64,000 nucleotides of DNA from Candidatus Thiodiazotropha sp. (ex Codakia rugifera) (GTDB lineage Bacteria > Pseudomonadota > Gammaproteobacteria > Chromatiales > Chromatiaceae), in contig JAHXHN010000012.1 in the NCBI GenBank assembly GCA_025656675.1, positions 1 through 64,000 on the forward strand. Direction: 5' to 3'. The notes under the pieces were generated by a model, which worked only from the letters and a program-made list of their open reading frames with translations, ran no database searches and was not told the DNA's origin. Position numbers and translations under genes: made by a program. Positions 9,700-18,722 of this stretch are shown here, in pieces (positions within the stretch are counted from its first letter, which is position 1; each line of letters opens with the position of its first letter).

Positions 9700-9793
9700 T
9701 TGAATTCTCTCTAGCAAGAACAGTTAAGCGAGGATTTTAGACTCGGAGCGATTAACTTGTCTTCGGTTTTTTTGATCAGGTGAAGGTCTGTTT

Positions 9794-10210
9794 TCAGGAT
9801 TTGTCATCACTAAAATCATCTGCTACATCAGTTTTCTCATCATCACTGGCGTGCTGATGACGGGGTCCGAATTCAATCTCAAGTCGTTGCTCAATCAGAT
9901 TACGGATCCTATGTTCCAAAGTGCTGTCGAGTTCATCATGTAAGAGCTGTCCAATTCTGGCAGTGGTCTCTTCAATAGCCTGTTTGACTGCCTCGGATAC
10001 CAAGGTTCGAAGATTATCTTCCAACTGTTTAGCAATATCGTCCCGCATGGCGAGGAGTTCCTCGTCATATTCAGGTACACCACTATCCTCCATCTCACCG
10101 TCATCATCGATAAAATCGATATACTCAGATTCCACCTCATCCGTCGTGACCACATCCTCCAGTAGTGGAATAGTCTGGTTCTGATCGTCTGATTGTTCGT
10201 CTTTGCTCAT
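9794..10210 (-). CDS. Conserved-looking acidic coiled-coil protein downstream of holC
   Basis: A 138-residue, very acidic protein. Residues 1-55 are Asp/Glu-rich and probably disordered, 55-115 are heptad-like helix (DDIAKQLEDNLRTLVSEAV), and the tail is again acidic. Its ATG directly abuts the TAG of holC, so the two are translationally linked. No enzyme motif is visible. Its place suggests a helper linked to HolC/PepA, but the function is unknown. The next gene would usually be valS in gammaproteobacteria; here it is a polyamine gene. Confidence 0.72.
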   Translation of the reverse strand: MSKDEQSDDQNQTIPLLEDVVTTDEVESEYIDFIDDDGEMEDSGVPEYDEELLAMRDDIAKQLEDNLRTLVSEAVKQAIEETTARIGQLLHDELDSTLEHRIRNLIEQRLEIEFGPRHQHASDDEKTDVADDFSDDKS

Positions 10211-10639
10211 CTATTTGATGTCATGTTTGTTGAGTGGATAGCCTCTGTCACGATAAAAGCGGAAACGCTCCCGGCCGGCTGTGACTACCTGTGGTTCCTT
10301 GTCTATAATTTCCGCAACACGCTCGAAGCGGCTGAAAAAGTTGGGTACTTGGTTGTCAAGGTTTATCAAGACATCCTGTTCTTCACCTGTTTCCCCGTCA
10401 TGGCTGATGATGACCGGTGTGGCCAGAGGATCGCACTGACTGGCCATCCCATGGGGGATAAAACTGCCTTGGCGGAAGGTCCATAACAGTCTATCCATAT
10501 GTCTCGACTCCTCTTCAGAGCCGGTATGGATATAGATTCTGCGTCCCTGGTGATAAATTTTTTCACTCAGACGACAGGCCAAAGTAAAACGGTTACCCAT
10601 GGCTCGCTCATCAAGGACATAGAAATCGACCTGGGTCAT
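10211..10639 (-). CDS. holC: DNA polymerase III chi subunit
   Basis: The chi subunit of the clamp-loader complex, which links it to single-strand-binding protein. The 142 residues match HolC in length and sequence: an N-terminal VDFYVLDE strand, ACRLSEKIYHQGRRIYI, DRLLWTFRQGSFIPHG, and a PNFFSRFERVAEII stretch, ending in FRFYRDRGYPL. GGAG lies 5 bases before the ATG. It lies 76 bases after pepA and directly before the acidic ORF. Confidence 0.95.
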   Translation of the reverse strand: MTQVDFYVLDERAMGNRFTLACRLSEKIYHQGRRIYIHTGSEEESRHMDRLLWTFRQGSFIPHGMASQCDPLATPVIISHDGETGEEQDVLINLDNQVPNFFSRFERVAEIIDKEPQVVTAGRERFRFYRDRGYPLNKHDIK

Positions 10640-10715
10640 GATTACTCCAGATTGCCGCTGGGAGACCGGCTAACAAGCTGTGTTTCAGGATTAGCACCTG
10701 TGGGTGTCGGCTGTA

Positions 10716-12209
10716 TCATTGTCCACAGCGTTTCATTAAGAACTGGCTGAGTAACGATACGGGTCGACCAGTGGCGCCTTTGTTGGAGCCACTGTGCCAG
10801 GCGGTACCGGCGATGTCCAGATGCGCCCATTTGAATTTTTTGGTGAAGCGGGAGAGAAAGCAGGCGGCTGTGATTGTACCCGCGCCCTTACCGCCGATGT
10901 TGGCCATATCCGCAAAATTACTGTCGAGCTGCTCCTGATAATCATCCCATAGGGGGAGTTGCCAGACACGATCTCCCGTGTGGGTGCCTGCTGCCAACAG
11001 TTCATTGGCCAGGGTTTCATTGTTGGCCATCAAACCGGATGCCTGGTTGCCAAGGGCGACAATACATGCCCCTGTCAGGGTGGCGATATCGATGACTGCT
11101 GCAGGGTTAAATCGCTCACTGTAAGTGAGGGCATCACAGAGGATCAATCGACCTTCAGCATCAGTATTGAGTATCTCAATGGTTTGTCCCGACATACTGG
11201 TAACGATATCACCCGGTTTATTGGCATCGCCATCAGGCAGATTCTCTGAAGCTGGCACAACACCAATGAGGTTGATCGGCAGTTCCATTGAGAGACATGC
11301 CTTGAGTGTACCGATGACTGTCGCTCCGCCACACATGTCGTATTTCATCTCGTCCATGGCTGCAGAGGGTTTGAGGGAGATACCGCCGGCATCGAAAGTC
11401 AATCCCTTACCAACAAGCACCACCGGCTTTGCTGTGGATTTCCCACCCATGTACTCCATGACAATCAATTTTGCAGGCTGGCGGCTGCCACGGGAGACGG
11501 AGAGCAGGGCGCCCATCCCAAGCTTGGTCATCTGCTTCTCGTCGAGAATACGCACTTTAAGGTTGCTATGTAATCGTCCCAGTTTCCGTGCCTGCTCGGC
11601 CAGATAACTGGGTGTACAGATATTACCGGGCAGGTTTGCCAGATCCTTGGTTAATTTAATCCCGTCAGCAACGGCGGCAGCCTGTGATAGCGTCTTTTGT
11701 GCAGATTTTAGATGACGGCGGTCACTGATAAATAGGGCCAGGCGCTTGAGGGGCCGCACTGTTTTCTTGAATTCACTTTTAGTTTCGGTGAATCGATAGA
11801 GGCTTTGTTCGGCACCCATCACTGTATCCCTAATGGTCTGTTGGGGGGCGCTGTCATTGATAACCGCTTCACTTAGGCCCCAGATCGCCTCAATAGCATG
11901 ACTCTTATCCAGACTTTTAATGACAGCTGTGACCATTTTGGCGTACTTTTTTCTGTTAAGATCACGTGATTTACCCAGTCCAACTAACAAGATGCGCTCG
12001 GCTTGAATACCGGGTACATCGTAGAGCATCAACTGCTGTCCACTCTCCCCATCCATATCACCACGTTTTAGAATGCCTTGAAGAAAGCCCTTGCTTGCTT
12101 TGTCCAGCTGCAGCGCCAATGGCGAAAGTTGGCGTTTGGAGAAAACCCCGGCAATCAGACATGCGGTACGTTGCTTGGTAGGGTCACCGGATTTTATGCT
12201 GTATTCCAT
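10716..12209 (-). CDS. pepA: Cytosol (leucyl) aminopeptidase PepA
   Basis: A hexameric M17 metallo-aminopeptidase of 497 residues, normal for the family. The C-terminal catalytic domain carries the metal- and substrate-binding segments VGKGLTFDAGGISLKP, KYDMCGGATVIG and the hallmark NTDAEGRLIL; the N-terminal macro-like domain (about 1-170) is also present. In enterobacteria PepA doubles as a DNA-binding protein (Xer recombination, carAB regulation); whether that applies here is unknown. It is divergent from lptF, the common gammaproteobacterial arrangement, and heads the run pepA-holC-acidic ORF. Confidence 0.97.
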   Translation of the reverse strand: MEYSIKSGDPTKQRTACLIAGVFSKRQLSPLALQLDKASKGFLQGILKRGDMDGESGQQLMLYDVPGIQAERILLVGLGKSRDLNRKKYAKMVTAVIKSLDKSHAIEAIWGLSEAVINDSAPQQTIRDTVMGAEQSLYRFTETKSEFKKTVRPLKRLALFISDRRHLKSAQKTLSQAAAVADGIKLTKDLANLPGNICTPSYLAEQARKLGRLHSNLKVRILDEKQMTKLGMGALLSVSRGSRQPAKLIVMEYMGGKSTAKPVVLVGKGLTFDAGGISLKPSAAMDEMKYDMCGGATVIGTLKACLSMELPINLIGVVPASENLPDGDANKPGDIVTSMSGQTIEILNTDAEGRLILCDALTYSERFNPAAVIDIATLTGACIVALGNQASGLMANNETLANELLAAGTHTGDRVWQLPLWDDYQEQLDSNFADMANIGGKGAGTITAACFLSRFTKKFKWAHLDIAGTAWHSGSNKGATGRPVSLLSQFLMKRCGQ

Positions 12210-12510
12210 GGACGGGATGGCCTCACTGTTTCTTGTTGGTGGTTGGTTTTCTGTAGGATAGACAGGAATATTACTGTTTTATATACACTAGGAACCTGTA
12301 ATTGTCAGGATCATAGCGATTGCCTAGCCTGTAGTGATCGATATGATTAAGTTTACCGAAACAATAACCATTTAACATCTAGTGCAGCGTAACGTATAAA
12401 TTGATCGCTATGAAGGGCTGTAAATACCATACTGGACAACGAAATCGGCCGGTGACGGCCGGTAGGTCAAATGTTGATCGGTATGGCGAAAATATTCTAG
12501 GAACTGAGTT
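12210..12510. promoter_or_regulatory. pepA/lptF divergent intergenic region with CGGCCGGT direct repeat
   Basis: This 301-base gap must hold the divergent promoters of pepA and lptF. No strong sigma-70 pair stands out. The clearest structure is a tandem octamer CGGCCGGT at 12446-12453 and 12456-12463, two bases apart and about 50 bases before lptF. Its 10-base period puts both copies on one DNA face, as in an operator, but this is inference. Confidence 0.35.
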
Positions 12511-13617
12511 TTGATCACACTAATTGACCGTTACCTGCTGAAAGAAGTGCTGAAGGCATTACTGGCCATTCTGCTGGTATTGGTTCTGATTATGCTGAGT
12601 AACAGTTTCATCAAGCTTTTGAAAGAGGTGGCATCTGGTGATTTAAATACCAATCTACTTTTCCAGGCACTCGGTTTGCAGATGGTTGTCTATGTCTCTC
12701 GCCTGATACCACCCGCTTTCTTCTTTGCTGTGTTGTATGCAGTTGGACGAATGTATCGTGACAGCGAGATGGTTGCTCTGGAATCATGCGGTATAGGTGG
12801 GTTTCGTCTCTATCGTTCACTGATCCTTGTGGTCGCGCCGGTGGCGCTGTTAACCGGTTGGCTATCGCTCATAGTACAACCCTGGGCGAGTCAACTTAGT
12901 GCGGAACTGATGAGTACACAGAGCGGCCAGGCGACTGAATTGGCAGGAATCAGTGCAGGACGTTTCAACGAATACAGCCAGGGTGATCTGGTACTGTATG
13001 TTGAGTCGATTGCCAGTGAACAAAGACGCATGCGCAACATCTTCGTACAGCAGCGTAAAGAAGGTGTATTGAGTTTGGTGAGTGCGAAGCATGGATACCA
13101 ACGCATTGATGAAGAATCTGGTGACCGTTATCTGGTGTTGGAGGACGGATTCAGGCATGAAGGCACACCGGGACATGCCGATTATCGGGTCAGTGAGTTC
13201 GAACGTTATGGGTTGCGAATCAAGACATCCGAAGGGTCTGTTGTAAAGATCACTCGCAAGTCACTCTCAAGCTATGCACTGCTTAATTCCGAATCAATCT
13301 CAGACCGTGCGGAGTTTCAGGTCAGGATAGCGCAGGTCCTCGGGTTACTGGTATTTGCCTTGCTAAGCCTGCCATTGAGTCGCTCCATGCCACGTCAGGG
13401 ACCGTTTGGCCGCTTGGTGTTTGCCTTTGTCCTCTATACCCTCTACCTGAGTCTGCAAGGCGTGGCAGAGAACTGGATGGTGGCTGGGACAACACCGGAA
13501 TGGCTGGGTGTCTGGTGGGTTCATCTGACACTGGCAATAGTTGGGCTATTGCTTTTGATTCCAGACACTTATCTTTATAGACGAGCACGCCGGAATTTTT
13601 TTGGGAGTGGGGTATGA
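12511..13617 (+). CDS. lptF: LPS export system permease LptF
   Basis: An inner-membrane permease of the LptB2FG lipopolysaccharide transporter, 368 residues. It has the YjgP/YjgQ-family layout: N-terminal membrane helices starting IDRYLLKEVLKALLA, a periplasmic beta-jellyroll (about 130-260), and C-terminal helices with LPLSRSMPRQGPFGRL. The start is TTG 12511, preceded by GGAACTGAG; no ATG or GTG fits before the first helix. It overlaps lptG by four bases (ATGA), so the two are translationally coupled. Confidence 0.95.
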   Translation: MITLIDRYLLKEVLKALLAILLVLVLIMLSNSFIKLLKEVASGDLNTNLLFQALGLQMVVYVSRLIPPAFFFAVLYAVGRMYRDSEMVALESCGIGGFRLYRSLILVVAPVALLTGWLSLIVQPWASQLSAELMSTQSGQATELAGISAGRFNEYSQGDLVLYVESIASEQRRMRNIFVQQRKEGVLSLVSAKHGYQRIDEESGDRYLVLEDGFRHEGTPGHADYRVSEFERYGLRIKTSEGSVVKITRKSLSSYALLNSESISDRAEFQVRIAQVLGLLVFALLSLPLSRSMPRQGPFGRLVFAFVLYTLYLSLQGVAENWMVAGTTPEWLGVWWVHLTLAIVGLLLLIPDTYLYRRARRNFFGSGV

Positions 13618-14678
13618 TTTCCCTGTTCGATCGTTATATCGGCGGTGCTGTTTTAGCGGGTGTGATTGCAGTGCTTGCCCTGTTACTGGTATTGATCGGC
13701 TTCTTCGAACTGGTTTCAGAATTGGAAGAGGTGGAGCGTGGTTACACCACCGCTATGGCCTATACCTATGTTCTCCTGGGTATGCCTCGTTACAGCTATG
13801 AATTATTTCCATTAGCTACCTTACTTGGGAGTTTGATTGGACTGGGTATCCTGGCAGGAAACTCGGAGCTCATGGCGATGCGTGCTGCAGGAGTATCAAT
13901 CACCCGGATCGTGATTTCGGTGCTCAAAGCGGGTCTTTTGGTCTTATCGGTAGTGGTATTGGTCGGTGAATATTTAGCACCACGAGCTGAGCAGCAGGCG
14001 CAACGTATGAAAATGGAAGCGTTGTCTGATCAGATCACTTTAAAAACCCGTTACGGTTTTTGGTCACGAGATGGCAATACCTTCATCAATATCCGGCAAA
14101 TTCTTCCCGATGCCCAGCTGGCCAATATATCCATATACGAATATGGTGAAGATGCCAGGCTGGACCGGGCAATTCATGCCGAGCGTGCTCGTTATCAACA
14201 GGATGAATGGGTTATGCAGGAGGTGGAGCAGAGTGATTTCAGTCATGAGCGGATCAGTGTTGACAGCATGCCGAGTCGAGTGTGGAAAACTCAACTGGAG
14301 CCTTCAACGCTCGATGTGCTGACCGTGAAACCTCACATGCTTGCTGCTTGGGATCTATGGCGTTATATCGGTTATTTAAAGAACAATGGTCAGGCTGCGG
14401 TGAATTATGAGGTGGCCTTCTGGGGCAAGTTGACAGCCCCTCTGGTGACCTTGGTCATGCTGTTTCTGAGTATACCCTTTGTATTCGGTTCCTTGCGTAG
14501 TGTCAGTATCGGTCAGCGGGTATTCGTCGGCGCCATGTTGGGTATTGTGTTCTATTTACTGAATCGGGCCTTCTCCTATATGGCCGTGGTCTATTCGATG
14601 AATGCCTTGTTTGCCGCCTGTTTTCCCTTACTCATGTTCCTGGCTCTGGCGATATGGATGTTCCGGCGAATCCGATAA
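13614..14678 (+). CDS. lptG: LPS export system permease LptG
   Basis: The partner of LptF in the LptB2FG transporter, 354 residues. An N-terminal segment FDRYIGGAVLAGVIAVLALL is followed by the coupling region GNSELMAMRAAGVSITRI, a periplasmic domain (about 130-260), then C-terminal membrane helices with PFVFGSLRSVSIGQR and a typical FRRIR tail. It shares an ATGA with lptF. No convincing terminator follows before the convergent gene at 14758. Confidence 0.96.
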   Translation: MISLFDRYIGGAVLAGVIAVLALLLVLIGFFELVSELEEVERGYTTAMAYTYVLLGMPRYSYELFPLATLLGSLIGLGILAGNSELMAMRAAGVSITRIVISVLKAGLLVLSVVVLVGEYLAPRAEQQAQRMKMEALSDQITLKTRYGFWSRDGNTFINIRQILPDAQLANISIYEYGEDARLDRAIHAERARYQQDEWVMQEVEQSDFSHERISVDSMPSRVWKTQLEPSTLDVLTVKPHMLAAWDLWRYIGYLKNNGQAAVNYEVAFWGKLTAPLVTLVMLFLSIPFVFGSLRSVSIGQRVFVGAMLGIVFYLLNRAFSYMAVVYSMNALFAACFPLLMFLALAIWMFRRIR

Positions 14679-14757
14679 GTGTTAACAGACCCTAAGGCGA
14701 TTCTTTGACCGGTAAGCTATTCGGGTCTCTATGTTGTCTATGCACTTTTCTCTACTC

Positions 14758-15669
14758 TCAGTGCCAGTGAAGAGTAAGTTGAACTCCGATATAGTCTTTT
14801 ACAACCGGGTTGCTATGTTCCGCATAGGGGTCGTTCAAGGCAGGTACTTCCAAATGGGTGAAATTTGGACTCTGGTAGAAAGAGCGCATTTCCAGCTCAC
14901 TCTCAACGCCAACACCAAATAGATTGTCCACCATGGTATTGAGGGTGCCGAGGGGATCAGTGGTAATGAGGATGGTTTTATCCCAAAAGCTGAAGCTGGT
15001 CTGGCTCTTGATTTCACGGCGGGTTCCCTCAAAATACCACCCCAAAAGGGAGCCGACTGCCGGGGTGAAGATGACATCCTGCACAGACACTGGCTCAAAC
15101 AGGGCCTCTAATCCAAATTCATAGATTGATGAGAGGGTAAAAGAGAACCAAAAAGCACCCGCTTCGGTCAGTCCTCGCTCTCTGCCACGGGTATAGTAGG
15201 TCATGCCCCAGTAGGGGTGTAGTATATAGTTGATATACCACTCATCCGGATCCCAGCGAGGATGTGAGACATTGTCCCACCACTTTTCGAAGGTGTACTC
15301 CTCTTTTTGCTCTTCGCTCCAGGCAGAGATATTTTCCGGCATCACATAGAGCAGTCCTACGATGAAAAACTGGTAACCGAAGAAGTAGGCGGCGTCATGT
15401 GTCAGACCAGGAAAGTCAGCAGGACTGGTGTCATTTAACTCTCTACCGAATCCATAGGGTCTTTCCGCAGGTTCTGTTTCCTGAGTCGTGTCAAACGAAG
15501 CGGTCAGGCCAGCGTAACGAGACTGTGGATTGAGGGACCATGAGCGCTTTGTTGTCTCCATTTCGTAAAAAGAGACCGGACTTTCAGGTAACCACTCCCG
15601 GGATTGTGCAGGAAGAGTGAGCAGCATGGTAAAGAGGCCAACGAACAGGCATAGCGTCAGATGCTTCAT
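14758..15669 (-). CDS. DUF3943-like exported envelope protein
   Basis: A predicted secreted or outer-membrane-associated protein of 303 residues. From ATG 15669 it begins with a signal peptide (hydrophobic LFVGLFTMLLTLP, likely cut after AQS). The body has the DUF3943-type segments YINYILHPYWGMTYYTRGRE and FGLEALFEPVSVQD, then PAVGSLLGWYFEG, and ends in strand-like LTLHWH. An in-frame ATG at 15702 exists; neither start has a good Shine-Dalgarno, and the signal peptide favours 15669. The family has no firm function. It stands alone, convergent with lptG. Confidence 0.8.
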   Translation of the reverse strand: MKHLTLCLFVGLFTMLLTLPAQSREWLPESPVSFYEMETTKRSWSLNPQSRYAGLTASFDTTQETEPAERPYGFGRELNDTSPADFPGLTHDAAYFFGYQFFIVGLLYVMPENISAWSEEQKEEYTFEKWWDNVSHPRWDPDEWYINYILHPYWGMTYYTRGRERGLTEAGAFWFSFTLSSIYEFGLEALFEPVSVQDVIFTPAVGSLLGWYFEGTRREIKSQTSFSFWDKTILITTDPLGTLNTMVDNLFGVGVESELEMRSFYQSPNFTHLEVPALNDPYAEHSNPVVKDYIGVQLTLHWH

Positions 15670-16030
15670 CGGAGTACTAAACGGTGTTGTCTCTCTGGTC
15701 ATAGTATCTGAAATCTGTTACCCAACAGGGATCTAAAACGACAGTGATCCTGACAGCTTGTCGGGATTCAGTACAGCAGCTGGTCTTCACGCAGTGATGA
15801 CGGAAAAGTCACAGGCGGCGTTTCAGAAGGGCATTGCCGGGCGCGATTATAACGGATCGATACACAGGAGCCACCCTTTACACAGGGCATTTTAACTTTA
15901 TAGAGCGGATTAGATTTTAAAGGTGAGCGATAGATCAACTAATATTTTATGCTGCCGGTTATTAGTAGAGGATGATAATGGATACTAATTATTTATAAAA
16001 ATCAATATCTTGAGAAGTACTTATAGAATT
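15670..16030. other. Intergenic region, no gene seen
   Basis: This 361-base gap lies between two minus-strand genes. It holds a small 7-bp hairpin (15749-15755 with 15759-15765) without a T-run, and is AT-rich from about 15890. The promoter of the DUF3943-like gene should lie here, but no box is convincing. No ORF with a ribosome binding site was found. Confidence 0.4.
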
Positions 16031-16966
16031 TCAGTGAGTTTTTCGCAGGTTCTCCAGATTATCCAGTACACGTTGTGCCCGCTGAATTTTCTCCCTGGCC
16101 CGCTCGTCCGTAGGATCGAGTGCGAGAGCCGCCCGCCAAGTTGCCTTGGCACTTTCGAGTTCCCCGTCTCTATAGAGACGGTCTCCGGCCAGTAGTAGGT
16201 TCTCAATGTACTTATCCAATCGGCCATTGACCTCCGAGAGCAGCTTTTTTGCAGCTTCATTGTTTGGTGACTCTTTCAGGACCAATTTTAGGGCCTTCCT
16301 GGCGTCTTTCAGCTGTCCGCTTTCCGTGAGCCGTTTTGCATCTGCGAGGTGTTTATCGATGCGCTGTTTCCATTTTTGCTCACGGACTGCTTTTTCCTGG
16401 GTGGCAACCGCTACTTTATGCTGTTTCTGTTCTTTCAGGAGATGTTCCATCAGATTCTGATCTGCCTTGTCCTGACGAAGTGACAAAGCGATAGTCAGGC
16501 AATCCTTGGCCAGGGCATTATTCCTTTTAAAGTGCCGCCAGGCGCACTCTGAGAGGGCTTGCTGCATGCTTTCCAACTGCTTGCGGGTCTCTTGCAGCAG
16601 TTGATAATAGTGTGGTGTTTCAGGACTGGCTTGTGAGAGTTTTGTCAATATCGGCAGTTGATTCTTCAGGGCCGAGGTGTTGCTGATCAGTAGTTGATCG
16701 GTCAGCTCCTCTTCCAATGTCTTCTGCTGACTTCTGATACTCCTGAGCTCATCATCATAGGTATGATTTGGCTTATTATTATTAATACGGGCATGATCGA
16801 GTAGTCGAATGGCCTCGCCATAGCGTCCTTTAGCGACCAGAAGCCGGCTTTTATTCAGTACGTTATCATCGACAGGTTCAGGGGCTTTTTTGGTTTCAAT
16901 CAATTGGCAGCCGTTGAGCAGCAGCAGAATGAGAGAAACAGTGAAGAGTCTTTGAAGCAGTTTCAT
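16031..16966 (-). CDS. Helical-repeat (TPR-like) lipoprotein
   Basis: A predicted lipoprotein of 311 residues: signal segment with lipobox LLNGC (Cys about residue 20), then an all-helical, charged body with TPR-like repeats, clearest at 38-57 (GRYGEAIRLLDHARINN) and near the C-terminus (RDGELESAKATWRAALALDP). The middle (120-220) looks coiled-coil. ATG 16966 overlaps the stop of the adenylate cyclase gene (ATGA), so it is coupled to it. It may be the periplasmic partner of the cyclase sensor domain or a peptidoglycan-side scaffold; neither is shown by the sequence. Confidence 0.85.
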   Translation of the reverse strand: MKLLQRLFTVSLILLLLNGCQLIETKKAPEPVDDNVLNKSRLLVAKGRYGEAIRLLDHARINNNKPNHTYDDELRSIRSQQKTLEEELTDQLLISNTSALKNQLPILTKLSQASPETPHYYQLLQETRKQLESMQQALSECAWRHFKRNNALAKDCLTIALSLRQDKADQNLMEHLLKEQKQHKVAVATQEKAVREQKWKQRIDKHLADAKRLTESGQLKDARKALKLVLKESPNNEAAKKLLSEVNGRLDKYIENLLLAGDRLYRDGELESAKATWRAALALDPTDERAREKIQRAQRVLDNLENLRKTH

Positions 16967-18408
16967 CGAACCTGTTTTTTTAGGATATAGGCCATGGTAC
17001 GCATCAACCATTGACCAAATTCTCTCGATGGTGTTCCCGCTATGGAAGGGGTGACTAGATTTTTTTTGCCACGTATCTTCAGCGCTGGTTGTCTATGCAG
17101 TTCGACCATCTCGGCCACACCGGGGAATTCAGCTGAGGTCTGGCTCATCATGATGCCATCCGCAGGAGCCGCGCCACAAAGGCGAGAGGCGAGGTTTACG
17201 GTATCGCCAACTACAGTATATTCCAATCGATCAGGAATACCGATATTACCAGCGAGCATAGTGCCGCTGTTGATACCGATACGCAACATGATAGGCTCTT
17301 TGCCCACTTGCCTGCGCTGCTTGTTGATATGTCGTACCATGGCTTGGATCAGCCAGGCGCAGCGGATTGCCTGTTGACCATGTTCCTTGTCAGCTTCCGG
17401 GACACCAAACAGGATCATCGCACTATCACCAATGAATTTATCTACGACACCCCTGCAGCGATGTGCAGAATCAGCGATGGCACCAAGATAGAGATTGAGC
17501 AGGGAGGCTACTTCGTCGGCTGGCAGATCCTCAGAGAGCTGAGTGAATCCGACTATATCACAGAACAACACACTACCTTCCATCTCCTGATTGGCGAGAC
17601 GGGGTTGGGATAGATTTGATAATATTTTTTCTGCCACAATTGGAGAGACATAGCGTGACAGAGCAGCCTCAACCTGGCGTTTTTCCAAGAGTCCAGCGCT
17701 CATACGATCGAAATGAGCGTACACTTGGCCGATTTCATCGTGGCGCTCTTCGTCCATCGGGCTGATAAGGAGTCCCGCTTCCGTTCGTTGCCCTGCCTGG
17801 GCGAGCAGTGTAATTGGACGACTCAGACGCTTACTCAGCACATAAGAGAGAATTGCTGCTATGAGGATCAGACCAAAGGTGGCATAGCTGATGATACCGA
17901 TGGTCCGCTTTTGATTGCGATCGAGAAATTCTCGATCGAGTGTAATCATTGCATGACCGGCAATGACATCCCGGAAATTGATGGGACTGAAAAAAGTGAT
18001 GGCAAGATGTCTGTTGTTTTCCGGGTCACGCCACGCCCAGGTCATCGGATAGAGATCATCTGAACTGGGTAGCTGATGAGGGACGTTACCTGAGGTAATC
18101 CAGGGTTTGTCTGTGGGGACGATGGCGGCACCGACCACATTGTCGTTCTGGGTCTGCCGGCTGACCAGTCCCTGGAGATTGAACTGGTCGTCAGCGAGCA
18201 GAGGCTCACTGGCCGAATGGGCCAGCTGCTCTACCAAAACTTCACCGAACCCATTAACTTCGCGCATATGAAAACTGGTCTGTTGGGTAATCAAGAACCA
18301 GCCGAGTACCCCCATTACCAGCGTTATCAGTGTACCGATGTAGATCGTCCACTTGATGGCAATGGGTACAGGTGCCTTGCGAAAGAGTCGTGCGAGCCAG
18401 TTGATCAC
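16963..18408 (-). CDS. Membrane class III adenylate/guanylate cyclase with HAMP
   Basis: A membrane cyclase of 481 residues: TM helix at about 20-42, a periplasmic sensor region (about 43-170), a second TM helix (about 172-195), a HAMP segment and a C-terminal class III catalytic domain (about 270-450). Catalytic features are visible: the two metal aspartates in VLFCDIVGFTQLSED and DKFIGDSAMILFG, and YTVVGDTVNLASRL carrying the transition-state Asn and Arg. It would make cAMP (or cGMP) in response to an envelope signal. The lipoprotein gene downstream is coupled by an ATGA overlap. Confidence 0.93.
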   Translation of the reverse strand: MINWLARLFRKAPVPIAIKWTIYIGTLITLVMGVLGWFLITQQTSFHMREVNGFGEVLVEQLAHSASEPLLADDQFNLQGLVSRQTQNDNVVGAAIVPTDKPWITSGNVPHQLPSSDDLYPMTWAWRDPENNRHLAITFFSPINFRDVIAGHAMITLDREFLDRNQKRTIGIISYATFGLILIAAILSYVLSKRLSRPITLLAQAGQRTEAGLLISPMDEERHDEIGQVYAHFDRMSAGLLEKRQVEAALSRYVSPIVAEKILSNLSQPRLANQEMEGSVLFCDIVGFTQLSEDLPADEVASLLNLYLGAIADSAHRCRGVVDKFIGDSAMILFGVPEADKEHGQQAIRCAWLIQAMVRHINKQRRQVGKEPIMLRIGINSGTMLAGNIGIPDRLEYTVVGDTVNLASRLCGAAPADGIMMSQTSAEFPGVAEMVELHRQPALKIRGKKNLVTPSIAGTPSREFGQWLMRTMAYILKKQVR

Positions 18409-18722
18409 AGATAAAAAGCCAGTACTTTTAAGGAAATAGGGTGTTTAATTAATATTGGGATAATAGGAAGCTTTCATGAAAAAAGCTGGCTAAGTATAGT
18501 CCCGTTTTATCAGTGTGTCGCTATTAATCCGGCAACCCAATATGCTGCATTCAGCCGATGTGCGCCTACCTTTATCTAACTCAATTCAATAGGGGCTTCA
18601 AGCATGCCCTGAATGCCACATATCAGGCTGCCGGGTTATTTATCAGCATTCATGCTGAGAAACTTACCCGAACTTGCGTTGATCTACCACCGGCATTATT
18701 GAATTATGGAGAAATTGGATGG
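18409..18722. other. Intergenic region between ppsR end and cyclase start
   Basis: A gap of 314 bases with no supported gene; a plus-strand 67-codon frame (18558-18761) runs into ppsR and has no ribosome binding site. The region is dominated by an imperfect inverted repeat (separate entry, 18521-18646). The promoter of the cyclase-lipoprotein pair must lie here on the minus strand. Confidence 0.5.
18521..18646. repeat. Imperfect inverted repeat, part of a dispersed repeat family
   Basis: The left arm (about 18521-18554, with TCCGGCAACCCAATATG) and right arm (about 18610-18646, reverse complement ACCCGGCAGCCTGATATG) pair with about 75-80% identity around a 55-base loop. A third copy of the core occurs at 50685-50708 (21 of 24 bases identical to the left arm). 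This suggests a dispersed palindromic repeat of REP or MITE type, or an RNA hairpin after ppsR. Confidence 0.5.

Noticed and set aside
11125-11607. Long plus-strand frame opposite pepA
   Set aside because: A shadow of the highly conserved pepA coding sequence; composition is not protein-like.
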